Part shown: piece by piece, positions 40,826 through 50,318 of the stretch
Position numbering within the stretch: position 1 is the first letter of the stretch
Layout: each line of letters begins with the position of its first letter
Assembly: GCA_031287575.1 (NCBI GenBank)
Contig: JAITSV010000055.1
Span: 51,059 to 115,058, forward strand
Direction of reading: 5' to 3'
Source of the DNA: Desulfovibrio sp.
Lineage (GTDB): Bacteria > Desulfobacterota > Desulfovibrionia > Desulfovibrionales > Desulfovibrionaceae
Length of the DNA stretch: 64,000 bases
Program-made: the position numbers and the translations under genes
The notes under the pieces: model-generated
Told to the model about the DNA's origin: nothing
Database searches by the model: none
What the model saw: the letters and a program-made list of their open reading frames with translations, nothing else

Positions 40826-41440
40826 CTACGGAATCACGATTTCGGTCTGCTGCTGGGGCCGGGTGTCTTCCACCGGCAGTTCGAAGCCGGGGGCGTTGGG
40901 ATCCACCACCAGCGTCTGCACCTTGCCAAGGGCGTGCGCGAAGCGGGTCAGCACGTTGACGCCCACCAGGCGCCAGCGATAGGCCGGTGCCTTGCGGTCG
41001 GGGCACATGGTCACCTCCACGATGGCGGAGCCCTGCGGGGTGATCTGCTTTTCGGGCCAGAATTCCTGGCGCGACGTGGCCTGGAAGGGGCACTTGGCGC
41101 AGCTGTCCTCGCTGCCGTCGATCGGCTGGATTTCAAGAATTACCGAGGCCAGGTTGTCCACGTTGCCCTGGGCCTCGCCCCGCGCGGCGATGCAGCCGTT
41201 GGCCGTGGCCATGGCCGTGGCGTTGCGCCACTGGAACAACTCGCGGTGATCCTGCGGCACGGGCATGATCTTCTTGCCGCACGCGGCCCCAAGGGCCAGC
41301 ACCGCGCACAGGCCGACCACGGCGGCCATGCGGCGGGCACGGGGCGTGCGCCGGGCGGATGCGTCTGTCAGGACGGATGCGTCAGTCTCGGTCGTCTCCC
41401 GGCGCTGCCGGGGGCTGGTCGGGAACGGTATCTTCGGCAT
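40826..41440 (-). CDS. Putative lipoprotein of unknown function
   Basis: 204 aa. A hydrophobic segment MAAVVGLCAVLALGAAC ends in a lipobox LGAAC, with Cys near residue 54. The n-region is unusually long (37 residues), but ATG 41440 has a good GGGGAGG site. An internal Met at 41329 would give a standard signal peptide. The mature part has a Cys pair SCAKCP and ends in a Gln-rich tail. The start lies inside the mutS 3' end (59-bp overlap), so the two are probably coupled. No family recognised. Confidence 0.72.
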   Translation of the reverse strand: MPKIPFPTSPRQRRETTETDASVLTDASARRTPRARRMAAVVGLCAVLALGAACGKKIMPVPQDHRELFQWRNATAMATANGCIAARGEAQGNVDNLASVILEIQPIDGSEDSCAKCPFQATSRQEFWPEKQITPQGSAIVEVTMCPDRKAPAYRWRLVGVNVLTRFAHALGKVQTLVVDPNAPGFELPVEDTRPQQQTEIVIP

Positions 41441-44393
41441 GGGCTGGGCCTCCCCAGAGCAGTTTCCATTCGTTGAGCAGTTGCAGCGCCCCCATGGGCG
41501 TCAGGTGGTCGGTATCCAGGTCGCGCAGGGTGGTCAGCAGCGGATGGGCCACCGGTTCCGCCCGCGCGGCAAGCAGGGCGCGGGGTTTGGCGGCCTGCTT
41601 CGGTTCGGGCATATCCAGTCCGGGCAGCACGGCACGCGCGGCGCGAGGGGCTTCGCCCCTGCCGTCGCGGGTTTTTTCCAGTTCGTGCAGCAGTTCCCGT
41701 GCGCGCTGTACCACCGGCTGCGGCACCCCGGCAAGCCGGGCCACCTCGATGCCGTAGCTGCGGTCGGACGGGCCGGGCACCAGACGGCGCAGGAACACGA
41801 TTTCGCCGCCCCATTCACGGATGGCGATGTTCATGTTGTGCATGCCGGGGATGCGCCCTTCCAGCGCCGTAAGCTCGTGGTAGTGGGTGGCGAACAGGGT
41901 GCGGATGGTGCCTCCCGCGCGGCGGGCCAGCTCTTCCACCACGGCCCAGGCCAGGGCCAGGCCGTCGAAGGTGCTGGTGCCGCGCCCGATCTCGTCCAGG
42001 ATGACCAGGCTGCGCTTGCCCGCCTGACGCAGGATGCGCGCGGTTTCCATCATTTCCACCATGAAGGTGGACTGCCCCTGCGCCAGGTTGTCCGATGCCC
42101 CCACCCGCGAGAACACCCGGTCGGCGATGCCGAGGCGCGCCTCGCGCGCGGGCACGAACGAGCCCATCTGGGCCAGCAGGCAGATGATGGCCGTCTGGCG
42201 CAGCACGGTGGATTTGCCCGCCATGTTGGGGCCGGTGATCAGCAGCAGCCGCCGGGCCTCGTCCATGCGCAGGTCGTTGGGGATGAAGTTGGCGCTGCCC
42301 TGCATGGCCTCCACCACGGGGTGGCGGCCTTCGCGGATCAGGATGTCGGTATCCTGCGCCAGCACGGGGCGGGTCCAGTTCCAGCGGCGGGCCGTTTCCG
42401 CAAGGCTCTGCCAGTAGTCGAAGCCTGCCAGCAGATCGGCCATGAACAGCACGCGGGGCCGCGCCTCGGACACGGTTTCGCGCAGCTTCTGGAACAACTT
42501 GTATTCCAGCGACTTGCGGCGGTCGCTGGCCGAAACCAGCTTTTCCTCCAGTTCCTTCAGGCGCGGGGTGGTGAAGCGTTCGGCGTTGGCCAGGGTCTGG
42601 CGGCGCACGAAGTGCTCGGGCACGGCGTCGGACGCGGTGCGCGACAGCTCGAAGTAGTAGCCGAACACCCGGTTGAAGCCCAGCTTGAGCCTGGGCAGGC
42701 CGCTGGCGGCCTGTTCCTCCGCCAGCAGTTGCTGCAACATGTTCTCGCCGTGTTCGGTCAGGTCGAGCAGTTCGTCCAGTTCGGCGTGGAAGCCGGGCCG
42801 GAACAGCCCGCCTTCGGTGACCAGGTGTGGCGGGCTGTCCACCAGCGCGCGTTCCAGCAGGTCGAAATAGTCGGACAGGTCGTCCCAGCCCTTCAGCGCC
42901 GCGCGCAGGAAGGGCGGGCGGCCATCGCCGCGCGCCTCGCCGTCGGTGGGGTAGCCGCCGTGGGGCGTTTCCGGCCGTTCCAGCACGCCGCGCACCTTGG
43001 GCAGGGCGGCCAGGCTCTGGCGCAGGGCCACGTAATCCTTGGGGGCGGCGCGGTTCAGGAAGATGCGCGTGGTCAGCCGTTCAAGGTCGTACACCTCGTC
43101 CAGCCCGGCCCGCAGGTCGCGCCGGGTGTCATCCCGCTCGAACAGCCAGCTTACCGCCGCCTGGGTTTCCTCCATGGGGCCCATCTCGCGCCAGGGGTGG
43201 CGCAGGCGTTCTTCCAGCAGGCGGCCGCCCATGGGGGTCTGGGTGTGGTCCAGCACGTGCCACAGCGTGCCCGGCCCCTTGCGGCCATCCAGGCGGCGGA
43301 AGATTTCCAGGTTGCGCTCCGTCACTTCATCGACGATGAGGTGGCGGCCCAGGTTCAGGGGGCGGAACGGCGCGAGGTGAATGATGTCCTGCTTCTGGGT
43401 CTGCACGACGTAGGCCAGCAGCGCCCCGCAGGAGCGGACGAGTTCATCCTTTCCTTCAAGGCCCAGCGCGCCGGTGTCGCGCACGCCCTGGGCGTGCAGC
43501 AGCCGTTCCGTGGCGGCCTTGAGGTCGAAGGGCGCCCGGCCCGGCACCCGCACCACCTGGGTGGAGGTGAGCGACATGGATGAGGGCACCTGCGCGTTTT
43601 CGGTCACCAGCAACTCGCGGGGCTGCATCTTGCGCACCCACTGCCACAGGTCCGTGGCCTTTTTCGCGTGCAGGCCCGACCATTCGCCGGTGGAAAAATC
43701 GAGCCAAGCAAAGCCGCCCGCCTCCTTGTCCTCGTCCCAGAACAGCGCGCCCAGATAGTTGTGACCCTTGGCGTCGAGGTTGGCGTCCTCCACCACCGTG
43801 CCGGGGGTCAGCACGCGGGTGACGGCGCGTTTGACCAGCCCCTTGGCCTCACGCGGGTCTTCTATCTGGTCGCACAGGGCCACCTTGAAGCCCTTTTCCA
43901 GCAGTTGGGTGATGTACCCTTCCACCGAATGATGGGGCACGCCGCACATGGGCACGCGCAGGTCGGCGTTGGGGTTGCGGCAGGTGAGGGCGATTTGCAG
44001 TTCGCGCGCCGCCGTTTCCGCATCGTCGAAGAACATTTCGTAGAAGTCGCCCATGCGGTAGAGCAGCAGCGCATCCGGATAGTCGTCCTTGATGCGCAGG
44101 TACTGCTCGAACATGGGGGTGAGCTTCGACGGATTGGCGCGGGCTGTAGCCGCCGTGGTGGCCCCGGCAAGGCGTGACGCGTTGCGTGCTGCGCCGGAAG
44201 TGGAGCCGGACGTGAGGGGCGCCGCGGCGCCCATGCTGGCGGCATCGCCGGGCATTTCGCAATCGCAGATGCCGTCGGCGGCAGTCGGCGCGAGTTCGGT
44301 GGCGCCAACAGATGCATCAGCGGATGCGACATCGGATGCGGCATCGGGTGTGGCTGGGGGCTGGGCGTTCGGGAAGCGGGAGGTGTCTGTCAT
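41382..44393 (-). CDS. mutS: DNA mismatch repair protein MutS
   Basis: 1003 aa, longer than the usual ~860. After a ~90-residue Ala/Ser/Thr-rich N-terminal extension come the mismatch-binding GDFYEMF, connector and clamp domains, and the ATPase with Walker A GPNMAGKST, LVILDEIGRGTSTFDG and ATHYHEL. A low-complexity stretch precedes the C-terminal dimerisation part. It recognises mispaired bases and recruits MutL. Start choice is uncertain: ATG 44393 is used; GTG 44408 is possible. Confidence 0.95.
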   Translation of the reverse strand: MTDTSRFPNAQPPATPDAASDVASADASVGATELAPTAADGICDCEMPGDAASMGAAAPLTSGSTSGAARNASRLAGATTAATARANPSKLTPMFEQYLRIKDDYPDALLLYRMGDFYEMFFDDAETAARELQIALTCRNPNADLRVPMCGVPHHSVEGYITQLLEKGFKVALCDQIEDPREAKGLVKRAVTRVLTPGTVVEDANLDAKGHNYLGALFWDEDKEAGGFAWLDFSTGEWSGLHAKKATDLWQWVRKMQPRELLVTENAQVPSSMSLTSTQVVRVPGRAPFDLKAATERLLHAQGVRDTGALGLEGKDELVRSCGALLAYVVQTQKQDIIHLAPFRPLNLGRHLIVDEVTERNLEIFRRLDGRKGPGTLWHVLDHTQTPMGGRLLEERLRHPWREMGPMEETQAAVSWLFERDDTRRDLRAGLDEVYDLERLTTRIFLNRAAPKDYVALRQSLAALPKVRGVLERPETPHGGYPTDGEARGDGRPPFLRAALKGWDDLSDYFDLLERALVDSPPHLVTEGGLFRPGFHAELDELLDLTEHGENMLQQLLAEEQAASGLPRLKLGFNRVFGYYFELSRTASDAVPEHFVRRQTLANAERFTTPRLKELEEKLVSASDRRKSLEYKLFQKLRETVSEARPRVLFMADLLAGFDYWQSLAETARRWNWTRPVLAQDTDILIREGRHPVVEAMQGSANFIPNDLRMDEARRLLLITGPNMAGKSTVLRQTAIICLLAQMGSFVPAREARLGIADRVFSRVGASDNLAQGQSTFMVEMMETARILRQAGKRSLVILDEIGRGTSTFDGLALAWAVVEELARRAGGTIRTLFATHYHELTALEGRIPGMHNMNIAIREWGGEIVFLRRLVPGPSDRSYGIEVARLAGVPQPVVQRARELLHELEKTRDGRGEAPRAARAVLPGLDMPEPKQAAKPRALLAARAEPVAHPLLTTLRDLDTDHLTPMGALQLLNEWKLLWGGPAHAEDTVPDQPPAAPGDDRD

Positions 44394-44567
44394 GCCTCGT
44401 GTGTACACCGCGAAGGGGTGGGGATGGAAGTACCGGGCGCGGGGCCGGACGTGAATGCGGCGCTGGCCGCGCCAGCCGCTGGTGTGCGGTGCGCGGCCAG
44501 CGAACGAAAGGCCGATGTAGTGCCCCGACGGGCGAAATGACGATTCAGGAACAGCCCCAAGTCCTGC

Positions 44568-45767
44568 CTAATCCTGCAAGGACAGCCTGAACGTGGCCGA
44601 ATGCCAGCTGCGGCAGCGCGGGCACACGCTGAAGGTGTGTTCGCGGCGCAGGCCGCAGGAACCGCATACGAAGCGCTTCACCTTGCGGGCGTGTTCGATG
44701 AAATATTCCAGCTGGCTGCGGAATACCGGCGACAGGTGCTGCTGTTCCATGGACAGCGACAGCAGTTCCAGCCGGGCCGCCCAGAAATCGGGCCGCAGCA
44801 CCATGGCCTTGGCCAGCCAGTTGCCTGCCTCTTCGCGGTTGCCGCAGCGCAGCAGGAACAGCGCCCCGTAGTATTGCAGCAGCAGATCCGGCTCCTGCGC
44901 CTCTATGGCGGCAAGCACCGTGGCGCAGCGCTTTTCCTCGAAGTCCGCGCTGCCAGCTCCGTTTGTGCCGTTCGCACCAGCGCCGCCGGTCCCCCCCGTT
45001 CCACCGGACGCGGCGGCACCATTGCCGTGGCGCGGGGCGGGGGCTTCAAGTTCAAGCAGTCCTTCAAGCAGCAGGAAGCGGATGGAGGCGGGGACCCGCT
45101 CCAGCCCTTCGCGCAGCAGCTTGCCCGCACGGCGCCATTCGCCCGCGCGGGCCGCCATGACCAGCCGCGCCCGCCAGGCTTCCACCGCGCCGGGGTACAC
45201 CTTCACGGCCTTGGCCAGCAGTGCCCTGGCCTCGTCGGGCCGGCCGCAACGGTCCAGGTCCTCGGCATGGCGGACCATGTAGTGGGCCTGCGCCGGACGA
45301 AAGCCCAGCCGCGCATACTGCGACGCGGCTTCCTGAAAGGCGCCGCTGTCCGCGTGCAGCAGGGCCAGCTCGTAGGTGATCTGTTCCGGGTCGGCCCCGA
45401 GCGCCCGCGCCTCGTCAAAGGCCGCGAGCGCCCGGTCCATCACCCCGCCGCGCCGGTAGTCGCGGCCCAGTTCGAACAGGGCGCGCGCCTTGAACTGCGG
45501 ATCCAGCCCCGGGCGCACGATGAGGCTGCTGCGGATCTGCACGGCGCGTTCGATGTCGCCGCGCAAGCGGTACAGGTTGCCGAGGGCGAGGTAGATCTCC
45601 ACCGCGTCCGGGTCGTTGCGCACCACCCGGCTCAGTTCCTGGATGGCCGACAGCGCATCGCGCGCGCCGGGAGATTCGGCATCCGGCCCCATGGGCGACA
45701 GGATGTCGGCGCGCCGGTGGCCCAGCAGGGTGCGCGCGCCCGCCTTCAGTCTGTCCAGCAGCGTCAC
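44568..45767 (-). CDS. lapB: TPR protein with C-terminal zinc ribbon, LapB/YciM-like
   Basis: 399 aa. Several tetratricopeptide repeats (about 50-235) are followed by a Gly/Ala/Asn-rich insertion (about 249-275). The protein ends in a rubredoxin-like metal site CGSCGLRREHTFSVCPRC. That order, and a LapA-type gene 12 bp upstream, match lapA-lapB of E. coli. There LapB controls LpxC turnover and LPS assembly at the inner membrane. No N-terminal membrane anchor is obvious here. GTG 45767 is the start. The LPS role is inferred from family and context. Confidence 0.8.
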   Translation of the reverse strand: MTLLDRLKAGARTLLGHRRADILSPMGPDAESPGARDALSAIQELSRVVRNDPDAVEIYLALGNLYRLRGDIERAVQIRSSLIVRPGLDPQFKARALFELGRDYRRGGVMDRALAAFDEARALGADPEQITYELALLHADSGAFQEAASQYARLGFRPAQAHYMVRHAEDLDRCGRPDEARALLAKAVKVYPGAVEAWRARLVMAARAGEWRRAGKLLREGLERVPASIRFLLLEGLLELEAPAPRHGNGAAASGGTGGTGGAGANGTNGAGSADFEEKRCATVLAAIEAQEPDLLLQYYGALFLLRCGNREEAGNWLAKAMVLRPDFWAARLELLSLSMEQQHLSPVFRSQLEYFIEHARKVKRFVCGSCGLRREHTFSVCPRCRSWHSATFRLSLQD

Positions 45768-45779
45768 GAGGTCTCCCGC

Positions 45780-46175
45780 CTAGCCAGCCTTGACCGGGGT
45801 GGGTTCCGTCGCGGCAACGGGGGCCGGAGCCGGAGTAGTCACCTGTTCCGGGGCCTTGCGCGCGGTTTCCAGCGGCAGGTTGCGCAGCGAGTTCAGTTCC
45901 TTTTCCAGCACGCGGATGCGCTTGTTGGCGCGGCGCAGGGCGGCCCCGGCGCGCAGGCGGCTGACCATGAGCAGGAGCATGGTGCACAGCGCCCCCAGCA
46001 GGAAGGCACACAGCACCATGAAATAGAACGGCAGCTCGATGGAACTCCACGCGGTGTCGAAGAACAGGTCGAGCTTCAGGGTGACGGCCTGCGACAGCAC
46101 CGCGTTGTTCTGCACGAAGAACATCATGGAGATGAAGAACACCAGCACCAGAACGAGAACCTTGACGAAGCGCAT
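45780..46175 (-). CDS. lapA: LapA-domain membrane protein
   Basis: 131 aa. Two membrane segments (about 4-22 and 48-70) are followed by a basic coiled-coil-like part (RRANKRIRVLEKELNSL) and a Pro/Ala-rich tail. This is the LapA (DUF1049) layout. ATG 46175 follows AAGGAGG. It sits between the HIT gene (10-bp gap) and lapB (12-bp gap), all on the minus strand, forming one operon. Confidence 0.85.
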   Translation of the reverse strand: MRFVKVLVLVLVFFISMMFFVQNNAVLSQAVTLKLDLFFDTAWSSIELPFYFMVLCAFLLGALCTMLLLMVSRLRAGAALRRANKRIRVLEKELNSLRNLPLETARKAPEQVTTPAPAPVAATEPTPVKAG

Positions 46176-46185
46176 GTCGGCCTCC

Positions 46186-46683
46186 TTACCGTCCCGCGCG
46201 GGGCAGGCGGTCGAACAGGGGTTTCAGGGCATGATACGTGGAATGCAGATGCTCGGGAATGACCCGTGTTTCGCTCATCACCGCCATGAACGACGAATCG
46301 CCGTTCCAGCGCGGCACGAGGTGGAAATGCAGATGCTCGCGGATGCCCGCCCCGGCGGCCTCGCCCAGGTTCAGCCCCACATTGATGCCCTGCGGGCTGA
46401 AGCGCTGGCGCAGCATGGTGGTGCAGGTCTGGAGCAGGTCCATCATTTCGTGGGCTTCGTCCGGTTCCAGCGCGGCAAGGTCCATGACGTGCCGGAACGG
46501 CGTGACCATGAGGTGCCCGTTGTTGTACGGGAACTTGTTCATGATCACGAAATTGTGCCGCCCCCGGTACAGGACCAGGCGCGCCTCGTCCTCGTCGGTG
46601 TGTTCGGGCAGGCAGAACACGCAGTTGTCGGGCTTGGGGCCCAGGATGTAGTCGAGGCGCCACGGCGCCCAGAGGGTTTCCAT
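46186..46683 (-). CDS. HIT-family hydrolase/phosphorylase
   Basis: 165 aa. The His triad is HLHFHLVPR near residue 109, and a possible zinc site begins with CVFC near residue 22. METLWAPWRLDYI is the typical N-terminus of the Ap4A-phosphorylase-like HIT branch and decides ATG 46683 over an upstream GTG. Members cleave nucleoside phosphate derivatives. It heads the HIT-lapA-lapB run. Confidence 0.88.
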   Translation of the reverse strand: METLWAPWRLDYILGPKPDNCVFCLPEHTDEDEARLVLYRGRHNFVIMNKFPYNNGHLMVTPFRHVMDLAALEPDEAHEMMDLLQTCTTMLRQRFSPQGINVGLNLGEAAGAGIREHLHFHLVPRWNGDSSFMAVMSETRVIPEHLHSTYHALKPLFDRLPRAGR

Positions 46684-46973
46684 GATCCGTTCCGTCTCCT
46701 GGAGCACGGCGCGCCACTGTTTGTGTGCATGCGCAACGTGCCGTATTTCCGATTGAAATTCAGCCGGTCAGATGTGCTTACACCCTCGGGCCTTGCGGAG
46801 CAAGGGGGGCGGGCCGCCAGGGCCGATGTTTGTGGCGCTGGCGGGCGCTGCATTGCCGCTTGCGGCCAGTCGTGATCGTCTGCGACGGGGTGCGATATTC
46901 TGCGTTCCGTCATGCCCGGTTACGGCCAGTCGGAACCTGCCCGGTGTAGGGAACGGCCCCGTCCCCGTGGACA

Positions 46974-49900
46974 TCAGTCCCCCGGCGTTCCGGCGGTGCC
47001 GCCTGTTTCGTTGCCGGTACCGGGCGCGTCCCGCACGTTCTGCCCGTCTGGCCCGTTCGCTCCTTCCTGTTCGTCCTGTCCGCTCCGAAGTTCACGCCAG
47101 CCCGCCGGCCTGTGGCGTCGGGTGGCGGAGGTCATGCCCTGTCCCTGGGCCACGCAGGCGGCCTCCGCATCCTGTCCGGTGCCAGCTTGCCCGGTGCCAG
47201 CTTGTCCGGCGCCAGCTTGTCCGGCGTCAACCGGCCCGGCGCCAGCTTGTCCGGCACCAGACGCCCCGTCACCCCCGCCAGGCCCGGCCTCCGCCGCAAG
47301 GGCCTCGCGGGCGGTTTCCTCGCGCAGCAGTTCGTGGGCCAGATCCAGCTGTGCCGCGCGGGTGCGGGCCAGGCCGTCCAGCTTGGCCGCCAGCACCCGG
47401 CGCAGCACGCGGCCGTAGGCGGGCCCCGCCGGAATGCCCATGGCCAGCAGGTCGTTGCCGGTGATGTCGGGCGTTTCGCCACGCAGGCGGGTGAGATAGT
47501 ACGAGATGTGCTTGCGCGCGTCTTCGGACTTGGCGCGGGCCATCAGGTACAGGATGCCTTCCGGCGCGATGGGCGCAAGCAGGCTGTTCAGGCCGCTCAT
47601 GGAACCGTCGCGCTGCATCCACAGGTTGAGCAGGTTGTACACCTCGCGCACGTTCTCGCGCAGGGTCAGGAAGTCCTGCCGGACCTTGCGCGAGAAGGCC
47701 AGCCGATCGGTGACGGCGGCCACGTCCAGATACTTGCCGTTGCCGCACAGCCCCAGCAGGTAGAGCATCCACGGTTCCGGCGCGGGCGAAAGGTACAGCA
47801 GCCGGTACCAGTGCAGCACCCGCTCCAGTTCGGTCAGCACGTCCATCTTGGCCGGGTTCAGCTTCAGCAGCGGGTGAATCAGGCGCAGGATGTCGTAGTC
47901 CTCCATGCGGCGGATGCACGGCAGCGGGGCCTTTTCGTCGAAGATCAGCTTCAGCTCGTGGAACAGCCGCGCCCCGGACAGGCGGTCCATCATGCCCAGT
48001 TGCAGGGCGTTCTTGATGAGCCGCTCGCACTGCGCGCCGATGCGGAAATCGTAGCGCTTCTCGAAGCGGATGGCGCGCAGGATGCGGGTGGGGTCTTCCA
48101 CGAAGGACAACGAGTGCAGCACGCGGATGACCTTGTCCTTCATGTCGCGCTGCGCGCCGAAGAAGTCCACCAGCCGCCCGAAGTGCGCGCCGTTCAGCTG
48201 CACTGCCTGGGCGTTGATGGTGAAGTCGCGCCGGTACAGGTCCATCTTGATGGACGACAACTCGACCGTGGGCAGCGCCGCCGGGTATTCGTAGTATTCC
48301 AGGCGGGCCGTGGCCACGTCGATGCGCTGTTCCGGCCGTGCCGCAGCGCGGTGGGCCGCTTCCGCCGTGGCCTCGTCCGAGGCGTCGCCCGCGACAGGAG
48401 GGGCGGGCGGGGTGGTGTCGGCGGCGGAAGCCCCCGCGTCCGGAAGGGCGTTCGCGGTGGCGCCCGGCGTGGCGTCGGGGGTGACGTCCGGGGCGGCAGT
48501 CGGGGTGCCAAGGGGGCGGCCATTGCCGCCGCGCTGCTTCTCCGACTCCCACGCGGGAAAGATGACCACGGCGGTCTTGAACTTGTGGTGCGCGCGCATG
48601 CGCCCGCCCAGTTCATCGGCCAGGGCGCGGGCAAAGGCGATGCCGTCGCCTTCAACCACTACATCAAGGTCCAGGTTGGGCCGCCCCAGCAGGATGTCGC
48701 GCACGAAGCCGCCCACGGCGTACACCGGCACGCCCAGCCGGTCGCCCAGCTTGCCCGCCAGTTCCAGCAGGCGGAAGTGGGTGTCGGGCAGGCGTTCCTG
48801 CAGCAGGGAGCGGATGTTCTTTTCGCGCCGGGATTCGGGCAGCAGCGTTTCCGGAATGCGGGCGGGTTCCTCCACCAGGGTGTTGATGAGGTCGGTGCGG
48901 GTGATGACGCCCACCACGTCTCCGGATTCCTCGTCGCCATCGGCGGCGTGTGGGCCGACCGGGGAGGCTGGGGGGGCCGGGGGCGTGCGGTCCACGCCGT
49001 AGCTGCCCGCCAGGTGCGGCGCGGGCACCCGGTCCACCACGGGCACCAGGCGCTGGCGCTGGCCCACGATGATTTCCATGACCTTGTACAGGTCCTCGTT
49101 GGGGGTCACGGTCCGCACCCGGCGGTGCATGTACTCCGTTACGCCCATGTGCCCCAGCCCGTGCGCGATGGCCCGGGCGGCGGTCTGCTGTTCCAGGTAG
49201 CCCACGCACCGCCGGGTGCCCGAGGCGAACACGGGCACGGCCTTCAAGCCGTAGCGGGTCATGGTTTCCTCGGCGTCGGCGATGGTGCGGTCGTCGTCCA
49301 CGCCCACCACGGGCGAGGACATCAGGTCGCGCACCCGCATCTGCGGATTGACGGCGGAAAAGAGCAGGGCGAACAGTTCGTCGCGCACCTGTTGCAGGGT
49401 CTTGTCCTTGACCGATGCGGAGGCCGCGTACGGGTGCCCCCCGCCCCCGAGCGAGGTGCATACCTGGGCCACGTCCACCTCGGCCAGGCGGCTGCGGGCC
49501 ACCACCTGCACCCTGTCGCCCATGCGGCACAGGGCGAACAGCACCTTGATGTTCTCCATGTCCATCATCTTGTGCGCCAGCAGCGCGAAGTCGCCCATGT
49601 AGGTTTCCATGGACGCCTCGGCGATGGTCACCAGGGTGCCGTTGATGTCGTGGGTGGTGGCCGATTCCAGCAGGGCGTTGAGGATGCCCACCTGTTCGCT
49701 GGTCAGGTCGCGGGCGATGAGTTCGGCGATGGCGTTCAGGTCCATGCCCTGGGTTTTCAGCCAGGCCGCGGCGGAAAAGTCGTGCTCGGTGGTGGAGGCA
49801 AAGGTGAACGAGCCGGTATCCTCGAAGATGCCGAGGCCGAGCATGGTGGCCTCGTCCCCGGAAAGGGTCAGCCCCCGCTCGCGGATCTCGGCTACGATGA

Positions 49901-50291
49901 TGGCCGTGGTTGACCCCCATGGCAGCACCCGGCTGAACGCTGCGGGGATGTCCTCATCGGTGTCCGGATGGTGGTCCCAGAGGTGCACGGTGACCCCGGG
50001 GCGGGCCAGCACGTTGTGCACGTGGGGCACCCGCGAGTGCTGGCGGGTATCCACGATGACCAGCGTTTCCACGCTTTCCGGGTCGATGTCGCGCGCCTGC
50101 CGGAAGTTGAACATGTAGGTGGCGCTTTCGATGAAGAAATTGCGCAGGGTGCGTTCCTGGCTGCCGGGAAACACCAGCACGGCGCCGGGGTACAGCTTGC
50201 CCGCCGCGACCATGGCGGCCAGCGCGTCGAAGTCTGCGTTGGCGTGGGCGGTGATCAGCACCGGCGCGGCGATCTTGGGGGGCTGCTGCAT
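46974..50291 (-). CDS. tRNA nucleotidyltransferase with DHH and CBS domains
   Basis: 1105 aa. The order is a DHH phosphoesterase domain (about 10-310; NADFDALAA, DHHPD, GGGGHPYAAS), two CBS domains (about 320-475), then a class II poly(A)/CCA polymerase. The catalytic Asp pair is at 541/543 in GRPNLDLDVVVEG, and the tRNA-binding RIEKRYDF-like part reads AIRFEKRYDF. This fused architecture is known in A-adding or CCA-adding enzymes of deltaproteobacteria and some other bacteria. An Ala/Pro/Thr-rich insertion (about 585-653) splits the catalytic domain, and a ~120-residue Gly/Ala/Gln tail ends the protein. Whether it adds A only or full CCA is unclear. Confidence 0.9.
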   Translation of the reverse strand: MQQPPKIAAPVLITAHANADFDALAAMVAAGKLYPGAVLVFPGSQERTLRNFFIESATYMFNFRQARDIDPESVETLVIVDTRQHSRVPHVHNVLARPGVTVHLWDHHPDTDEDIPAAFSRVLPWGSTTAIIVAEIRERGLTLSGDEATMLGLGIFEDTGSFTFASTTEHDFSAAAWLKTQGMDLNAIAELIARDLTSEQVGILNALLESATTHDINGTLVTIAEASMETYMGDFALLAHKMMDMENIKVLFALCRMGDRVQVVARSRLAEVDVAQVCTSLGGGGHPYAASASVKDKTLQQVRDELFALLFSAVNPQMRVRDLMSSPVVGVDDDRTIADAEETMTRYGLKAVPVFASGTRRCVGYLEQQTAARAIAHGLGHMGVTEYMHRRVRTVTPNEDLYKVMEIIVGQRQRLVPVVDRVPAPHLAGSYGVDRTPPAPPASPVGPHAADGDEESGDVVGVITRTDLINTLVEEPARIPETLLPESRREKNIRSLLQERLPDTHFRLLELAGKLGDRLGVPVYAVGGFVRDILLGRPNLDLDVVVEGDGIAFARALADELGGRMRAHHKFKTAVVIFPAWESEKQRGGNGRPLGTPTAAPDVTPDATPGATANALPDAGASAADTTPPAPPVAGDASDEATAEAAHRAAARPEQRIDVATARLEYYEYPAALPTVELSSIKMDLYRRDFTINAQAVQLNGAHFGRLVDFFGAQRDMKDKVIRVLHSLSFVEDPTRILRAIRFEKRYDFRIGAQCERLIKNALQLGMMDRLSGARLFHELKLIFDEKAPLPCIRRMEDYDILRLIHPLLKLNPAKMDVLTELERVLHWYRLLYLSPAPEPWMLYLLGLCGNGKYLDVAAVTDRLAFSRKVRQDFLTLRENVREVYNLLNLWMQRDGSMSGLNSLLAPIAPEGILYLMARAKSEDARKHISYYLTRLRGETPDITGNDLLAMGIPAGPAYGRVLRRVLAAKLDGLARTRAAQLDLAHELLREETAREALAAEAGPGGGDGASGAGQAGAGPVDAGQAGAGQAGTGQAGTGQDAEAACVAQGQGMTSATRRHRPAGWRELRSGQDEQEGANGPDGQNVRDAPGTGNETGGTAGTPGD

Positions 50292-50318
50292 GCGTGGGTG
50301 TCCGTGTGGTGCGCCGGG

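Noticed and set aside
47170..47250. CRISPR-like or iteron repeats
   Set aside because: These short tandem repeats lie in frame in the tail of the tRNA nucleotidyltransferase and encode Gly-Gln-Ala units; there are no spacers.
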